Assembly: GCA_044227605.1 (NCBI GenBank) | Contig: JBGAWJ010000073.1 | Coordinates: 1 to 8,110 of the forward strand | Origin: JAEUKQ01 sp044227605 | GTDB taxonomy: Bacteria > Pseudomonadota > Alphaproteobacteria > JAEUKQ01 | Length of the DNA: 8,110 nucleotides | Reading direction: 5' to 3' | Part shown: positions 4,504 to 8,110 of the stretch, piece by piece | How positions within the stretch are numbered: the first letter of the stretch is position 1 | How the letters are laid out: each line of letters begins with the position of its first letter | Notes under the pieces: generated by a model | Told to the model about the DNA's origin: nothing | The model's input: the letters and a program-made list of their open reading frames with translations, nothing else | Database searches by the model: none | Made by a program: the position numbers and the translations under genes

Positions 4504-6495
4504 TTAAATATCCACTTCCTTCACAAAGCGGGCGTTTTGCTGGATAAAAGCAAAGCGGCTGTCGGCTTTCTTGCCCATGAGTGATTCCACAAATTGCCCA
4601 ACTTCTTTCCATTCGGAACTGAGATCGGTCGTTTCAGGTACATAACGCTTAGGAAGGGTAACCTGCAATAACAACCTTTTTTGGGGATCCATCGTTGTTT
4701 CTTTTAATTGTTGGGCGGGCATTTCACCCAAACCTTTAAAACGGCTGATATCCACTTTGGTTTTCCCCTTAACCAGTTTTTTTAAAAGTGCTTCTTTATG
4801 GGCATCGTCAATCGCATAGTGGCTTTTTCCACTGATATTCAGGCGGTATAAAGGTGGCACGGCCAAATATAGATGGCCCTGTTCAATCAGTTGCGGCAGT
4901 TCCTGGTAAAAAAAAGTCATCAATAAGGACGCAATATGGGCGCCATCCACATCGGCATCGGTCATGATAATAATTTTTTCGTACCGTAATTTTTGTTCAT
5001 CATATTTATCACCCGTGCCGCAGCCTAAAGCTTGCAATAAATCATTAAGTTCTTGGTTGTTTTTTAATTTATCCGACGTGGCGCTCGCCACATTTAGGAT
5101 CTTTCCACGTAGGGGAAGAACCGCTTGATTATCCCGGCTTCTGGCCTGCTTAGCTGAGCCGCCCGCCGAATCCCCCTCCACCAGGAACAATTCAGTCCCA
5201 ACCCGGTTTTGTTGGGTGCAATCCGTCAGTTTTCCCGGCAAACGCATCTTCCGCCCCGGGACTTTACGCTGGGTATCTTTTTCCTGGCGGCGCTGGATGC
5301 GTTCCTCGGTGCGTTCCAAAATCAGATCAACGATTTGTTGGGCACGCTGGGGGTCAGCAGACAGCCAATGGTCAAAGTGGTTTTTAATGGTATTTTCAAC
5401 CATTTTTGCAGCCTTCGGGCTGGTTAGTTTTTCTTTGGTTTGCCCTTGAAATTGCGGTTCAGGAATAAAAATAGATAATAAAATAGCCGAATTGGTAACC
5501 ACATCTTCCGCTGTTATCAAATTGGTTTTCTTATGGTCAATCAACTGGCCGTAATCCTTGAGTGAGCGTAGCAACCCGCCGCGCAATCCCGCTTCATGCG
5601 TGCCGCCCTCGGGGGTTGGGATCGTGTTGCAAAACGAGGATAAGAACCCGACGTCACCCGCGGACCAACTGATGGCCCATTCCATTTTACCCTGCTGATC
5701 GGTAAGCTCGCTTTGGCCGCAAAATAAATCCTCAATAACCGGTGCTGGTTCTTTGGGTAACCGATATAATAGGTAATCTTGTAACCCTTTCGGGAATATA
5801 AACCGTTCCCGTGCGGGGCAGGCGGTTGCCAGGTTATGGACCAATTCTTCCGGGCATTCCCAATCAATCGTTACCCCTGCAAACAAAAAGGCCTTAGCCC
5901 GTGCCATGGTATATAATTTTAAGGGGTGCATGAGAAGGTTGCCGAAAATTTCCGGATCGGCGTGAAAAATCACCGTGGTACCTTTTTCCCGGTTGCTTGC
6001 TGTTGCGGCCACTAGGCGGGTGGTGGGTTTACCCTTGGAATATTCCTGATAATACAATTGTTTGTTACGGACCACTTCGACCCGCAGATAATCGGATAAA
6101 GCGTTAACCACCGATAACCCAACCCCGTGTAACCCCCCAGCAACCTGGTAGGTACTGTTATTGAATTTGCCCCCTGAATGCAGCGTGGTTACAATCACTT
6201 CAAGAGCGGACAGGGTGGGAAATTTAGGATGCGGGTCCACCGGAATGCCGCGGCCATTATCACTGACCGTCACCCGGCCTTGCAGATCAAGCTTGATCAC
6301 AATATGGTTAGCATGGCCGTTTAAAGCTTCATCCATAGCGTTATCTAAGATTTCCGCGGCTAAATGATGCAAGGCGCGTTCATCCGTGCCGCCTATATAC
6401 ATGCCGGGACGCCGGCGAACAGGTTCAAGGCCCTCCAGCACTTCAATGTCGCGGGCGGAATAGGAATTTTGATAGTTAAATAGGTCTTCTGTCAT
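4504..6495 (-). CDS. parE: DNA topoisomerase IV subunit B
   Basis: ParE is the ATPase half of topoisomerase IV, which with ParC unlinks replicated chromosomes. In the 663-residue form the GHKL ATP-binding domain shows EILDNAMDEAL (48-58), DNGRGIPVD (79-87) and GGLHGVGLSVVNALS (120-134). QTKEKL (352-357) carries the transducer-domain lysine that contacts ATP. The TOPRIM region has EGDSAGGSA (440-448) and the metal-binding DADVDG (513-518), then RFKGLGEM (585-592). The GRKMRLPGKLTDC stretch and KQARSRDNQAVLPLRGKILNVAS favour ParE over GyrB, as does a length well below that of GyrB. An in-frame ATG exists at 6513, but M-T-E-D-L-F at 6495 matches alphaproteobacterial ParE starts. Neither start has a clear ribosome site. 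parC is not in the window. Confidence 0.93.
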   Translation of the reverse strand: MTEDLFNYQNSYSARDIEVLEGLEPVRRRPGMYIGGTDERALHHLAAEILDNAMDEALNGHANHIVIKLDLQGRVTVSDNGRGIPVDPHPKFPTLSALEVIVTTLHSGGKFNNSTYQVAGGLHGVGLSVVNALSDYLRVEVVRNKQLYYQEYSKGKPTTRLVAATASNREKGTTVIFHADPEIFGNLLMHPLKLYTMARAKAFLFAGVTIDWECPEELVHNLATACPARERFIFPKGLQDYLLYRLPKEPAPVIEDLFCGQSELTDQQGKMEWAISWSAGDVGFLSSFCNTIPTPEGGTHEAGLRGGLLRSLKDYGQLIDHKKTNLITAEDVVTNSAILLSIFIPEPQFQGQTKEKLTSPKAAKMVENTIKNHFDHWLSADPQRAQQIVDLILERTEERIQRRQEKDTQRKVPGRKMRLPGKLTDCTQQNRVGTELFLVEGDSAGGSAKQARSRDNQAVLPLRGKILNVASATSDKLKNNQELNDLLQALGCGTGDKYDEQKLRYEKIIIMTDADVDGAHIASLLMTFFYQELPQLIEQGHLYLAVPPLYRLNISGKSHYAIDDAHKEALLKKLVKGKTKVDISRFKGLGEMPAQQLKETTMDPQKRLLLQVTLPKRYVPETTDLSSEWKEVGQFVESLMGKKADSRFAFIQQNARFVKEVDI

Positions 6496-6548
6496 TGAGG
6501 TATAGGGATGCAAATTAAGGGGTTTCTGGTCTGTTCAGTGAATAGATG

Positions 6549-6576
6549 CTTAAATGATTCGGTTGGCTTATGGCAA
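6549..6576 (-). promoter_or_regulatory. Candidate parE promoter
   Basis: On the minus strand TTGCCA (6571-6576) and TTTAAG (6549-6554) are separated by 16 bases. The -35 matches consensus at five of six positions and the -10 at four. It sits 53 bases upstream of the preferred start. This is pattern-based only. Confidence 0.3.
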
Positions 6577-6621
6577 GATGTAAACGGTTTGCGAAAAAAA
6601 TAATGGGCGAAAAATAATTCG

Positions 6622-6650
6622 TTGCCTGGCTGTCATTTTTATTTTATGAA
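6622..6650 (+). promoter_or_regulatory. Candidate promoter of the DUF962/Mpo1-like gene
   Basis: TTGCCT (6622-6627) and TATGAA (6645-6650) are spaced by 17 bases and lie in the divergent region between parE and this gene. The matches to consensus are four of six each. A small AATGTT/AACATT inverted repeat (6667-6681) follows. Confidence 0.28.
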
Positions 6651-6717
6651 GTATAGACGGCTGTTTAATGTTAAAAACATTTAAGCTGTCTTAATGATTT
6701 TATTTGGGATGGTTGTC

Positions 6718-7086
6718 ATGACATTTCAAGAATTTTGGAAAGCCTACCTTAAGGCACACAGCAAATCAGCAACCCGTTTGGGGCATTATTTTGCAACTTT
6801 GGTAGGGGCTTCTGGCGCGGTTGCTAGTATATTAACAGGGCAATGGTACTGGGTGGTTATTACGATTGCTTGCGGCTATGTTATTGCTATTTTATCGCAC
6901 TGGGTGATTGAGGGGAACCAGCCTTTAATCAAAGTGAACGCTTTTTATGGCGCCATTTCGGATATACGTATGTCGTTTTTATGCGTGACCGGGCAATTGA
7001 ATAAGGAATATACCAAATTAGGTATCACCAATAACGGCTGGTGTGCTGTAAAGCCAGCTTCATCCGATTCAAGCAAAAATCCTTAA
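6718..7086 (+). CDS. DUF962 / Mpo1-like family small membrane protein
   Basis: A 122-residue protein with the family pattern: FQEFWKAYLKAHSKSATRLGHY at the N-terminus (3-24), a hydrophobic helical pair (about 27-60), then SHWVIEGNQPLIKVNAFYGAI (60-80) and SDIRMSF (81-87). His14, His23 and His61, with Glu65 and Asn67, are the conserved polar positions. Yeast Mpo1 of this family is an Fe(II)-dependent dioxygenase of the ER that removes one carbon from 2-hydroxy fatty acids. Bacterial members are largely uncharacterised, so an enzymatic role here is only inferred. In-frame ATGs exist at 6694, 6709 and 6718. The last gives the family-like start MTFQEFW and has a weak GGGA eight bases upstream. 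The gene is divergent from parE and convergent with glnA. The tail after residue 105 is polar and not conserved. Confidence 0.75.
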   Translation: MTFQEFWKAYLKAHSKSATRLGHYFATLVGASGAVASILTGQWYWVVITIACGYVIAILSHWVIEGNQPLIKVNAFYGAISDIRMSFLCVTGQLNKEYTKLGITNNGWCAVKPASSDSSKNP

Positions 7087-7095
7087 TTTTTCTTG

Positions 7096-7129
7096 CGATA
7101 ACAAAAGGCTGCCGATAACAAAAGGCTGC
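7096..7129. repeat. 17-bp perfect tandem duplication
   Basis: CGATAACAAAAGGCTGC occurs twice back to back, at 7096-7112 and 7113-7129, with no mismatch. Each copy contains, for the minus strand, one arm of the glnA terminator stem (GCAGCCT) and its T-tract (TTTTGTTATCG). Confidence 0.95.
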
Positions 7130-7150
7130 GGGCATTTCTGCCAGCAGCCT
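7117..7150 (-). terminator. Rho-independent terminator of glnA
   Basis: On the minus strand, AGGCTGC (7144-7150) pairs with GCAGCCT (7123-7129). Inside it GGCA and TGCC pair around a 4-base loop, separated from the outer stem by one mismatch. TTTTGTTAT follows, a usable U-tract. The structure starts 24 bases after the glnA stop. A second copy of the downstream arm and T-tract lies immediately beyond at 7096-7112. Confidence 0.78.
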
Positions 7151-7173
7151 GGCTGTGTGGCGGTGGATATGCT

Positions 7174-8110
7174 TTATAAGGAATAATACATTTTGAATTC
7201 TACGGGATGTGGCGTCATGTCGTAGGTTTGGCATTCCTCCAATTTCAATTGGATGTAGCTGTTGATGAGTTCCTTGCTGAACACGTTCCCTTCCAATAAA
7301 AACTGTTGATCCGCTTTCAAGGCGGCCAACGCTTCCCTGAGTGAGGTGCACACCGCGGGGATTTGCTGCAATTGTTGGGGGGGTAATTCGTATAAATTAA
7401 CATCTAAAGCCTGGCCGGGATGAATTTTATTTTTAATTCCATCCAGCCCTGCCATCAGGATCGCTGCGAAAGCCAAATAAGGATTGGATAAACCATCAGG
7501 AAAACGCATTTCTACCCGTTTCCCTTTCGCATTGTTGGAATAAGGAATGCGGCAGGAGGCCGAGCGGTTGCGCGCAGAATAAGATAGCAATACGGGCGCT
7601 TCATATCCCGGTACCAGGCGTTTATAACTGTTGGTGGTGGAATTGGTAAAGGCGTTTAAGGCGCGCCCATGCTTAATAACGCCGCCAATGTAAAATAACG
7701 CCGTCTCGGATAAGCCAGCATAGGCATTTCCCGAAAATAAGGGTTGGCCATTTTTCCATAAGGATTGATGCACATGCATGCCCGAGCCAGCCTCCCCCTT
7801 CATCGGTTTTGGCATAAAGGTTGCGGTTTTACCGTAGGAACTTGCCACATTACGCACCACATATTTATAAATTTGCAACCAATCCGCACTTTTCAAGAGT
7901 GACGTGTATTTAAACCCAAGCTCATGTTGGGCGGGCGAGACTTCGTGATGGTGCTTTTCAATATCCAGCCCCATATCCCCCATGACGGACAGCATTTCAG
8001 CGCGGATATCATGGCTGGCATCACTAGGGTTGGTGATCGAATAGGCGCCTTTGCTGTCGGGGCGGTAGCCATGGTTGCCTTCATCCATCTTACGCCCGTT
8101 TTGACTAGGG
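7174..8110 (-). CDS. glnA: Glutamine synthetase type I, C-terminal part (N-terminus outside window)
   Basis: GlnA makes glutamine from glutamate, ammonia and ATP and is the core of nitrogen assimilation. The frame is open to the right edge: PSQNGRK precedes the first ATG at 8088, so that ATG is internal. About 311 residues are visible of an expected 470 or so. Signatures include HHHEVSPAQHELGFKY, QIYKYVVRNVA, KTATFMPKPM and the metal/ATP-site GSGMHVHQS. Also present are NSYKRLVPGYEAPV (containing the glutamate-gate region), YSARNRSASCRIP and EMRFPD. The block VNLYELPP has the tyrosine that GlnE adenylylates in proteobacterial enzymes, so covalent control is likely. The C-terminus TPHPVEFKMYYSL is typical. 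glnB often lies upstream in alphaproteobacteria but would be outside the window. The terminator is at 7117-7150. Confidence 0.95.
   Translation of the reverse strand, partial: PSQNGRKMDEGNHGYRPDSKGAYSITNPSDASHDIRAEMLSVMGDMGLDIEKHHHEVSPAQHELGFKYTSLLKSADWLQIYKYVVRNVASSYGKTATFMPKPMKGEAGSGMHVHQSLWKNGQPLFSGNAYAGLSETALFYIGGVIKHGRALNAFTNSTTNSYKRLVPGYEAPVLLSYSARNRSASCRIPYSNNAKGKRVEMRFPDGLSNPYLAFAAILMAGLDGIKNKIHPGQALDVNLYELPPQQLQQIPAVCTSLREALAALKADQQFLLEGNVFSKELINSYIQLKLEECQTYDMTPHPVEFKMYYSL

Noticed and set aside
5541..5867. A 108-residue minus-strand frame inside parE
   Set aside because: It overlaps parE in another frame on the same strand. ParE motifs are continuous through this region.
6660..6696. 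Near-repeat GCTGTTTAATG / GCTGTCTTAATG with a small AATGTT/AACATT palindrome before the Mpo1-like gene
   Set aside because: Short, imperfect and AT-rich, and as likely chance as a regulator site. I could not tie it to any known operator.
7025..7351. A minus-strand frame spanning the glnA terminator and the end of the Mpo1-like gene
   Set aside because: It runs through a terminator and overlaps the conserved GlnA C-terminus in the wrong frame.

Overview
The window looks like a chromosomal segment of an alphaproteobacterium of moderate to low GC content. SecF, ParE and GlnA all have alphaproteobacterial-type sequence. A squalene/phytoene-synthase-like protein closest to the mitochondrial complex I factor NDUFAF6 points the same way. 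I cannot name a genus. The low GC would suit a host-associated or Holosporales/Rhodospirillales-like lineage, but that is inference. A run of ten Ns at 4135-4144 shows that this is a draft assembly.

Layout, left to right. (1) 1-932 (+): secF, missing only its first few codons, followed by a strong bidirectional terminator at 1019-1056. (2) 1080-1679 (-): a five-helix membrane protein of the PuuD/COG3748 (urate oxidase N-terminal domain) family, convergent with secF. (3) 1912-2358 and 2400-3236 (+): a VOC/glyoxalase-fold protein and an NDUFAF6-like protein, 41 bases apart and probably co-transcribed. (4) 3237-3664: a non-coding, possibly degenerate stretch with a 53-bp tandem duplication and a hairpin. 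(5) 3665-4295 (+): an AT-rich toxin-antitoxin module made of a 53-residue putative antitoxin and a Doc-type Fic toxin. The toxin is interrupted by the N-run, and its true C-terminus lies in another frame after the gap. (6) 4296-4503: non-coding, with two palindromes. (7) 4504-6495 (-): parE, topoisomerase IV subunit B. (8) 6718-7086 (+): a small membrane protein of the DUF962/Mpo1-like family, divergent from parE. (9) 7087-7173: a glnA terminator whose T-tract and 3' stem arm are duplicated. (10) 7174-8110 (-): the C-terminal two thirds of glnA, running off the right edge.

Most of the genes are housekeeping: protein export, DNA topology, nitrogen assimilation and respiratory-complex assembly. 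The accessory island is roughly 3237-4300, holding the tandem repeat and the Doc module. As I recall, secDF, an Mth938/NDUFAF3-like gene and an NDUFAF6-like gene lie together in many alphaproteobacteria. Here secF and the NDUFAF6-like gene are still within 1.5 kb of each other, but two unrelated genes lie between them and no NDUFAF3-like gene is visible.

I found no convincing wholly new system. The best candidates for a closer look are the Doc toxin with an atypical small antitoxin, the NDUFAF6-like protein lacking synthase catalytic motifs, and the two non-coding tandem duplications.
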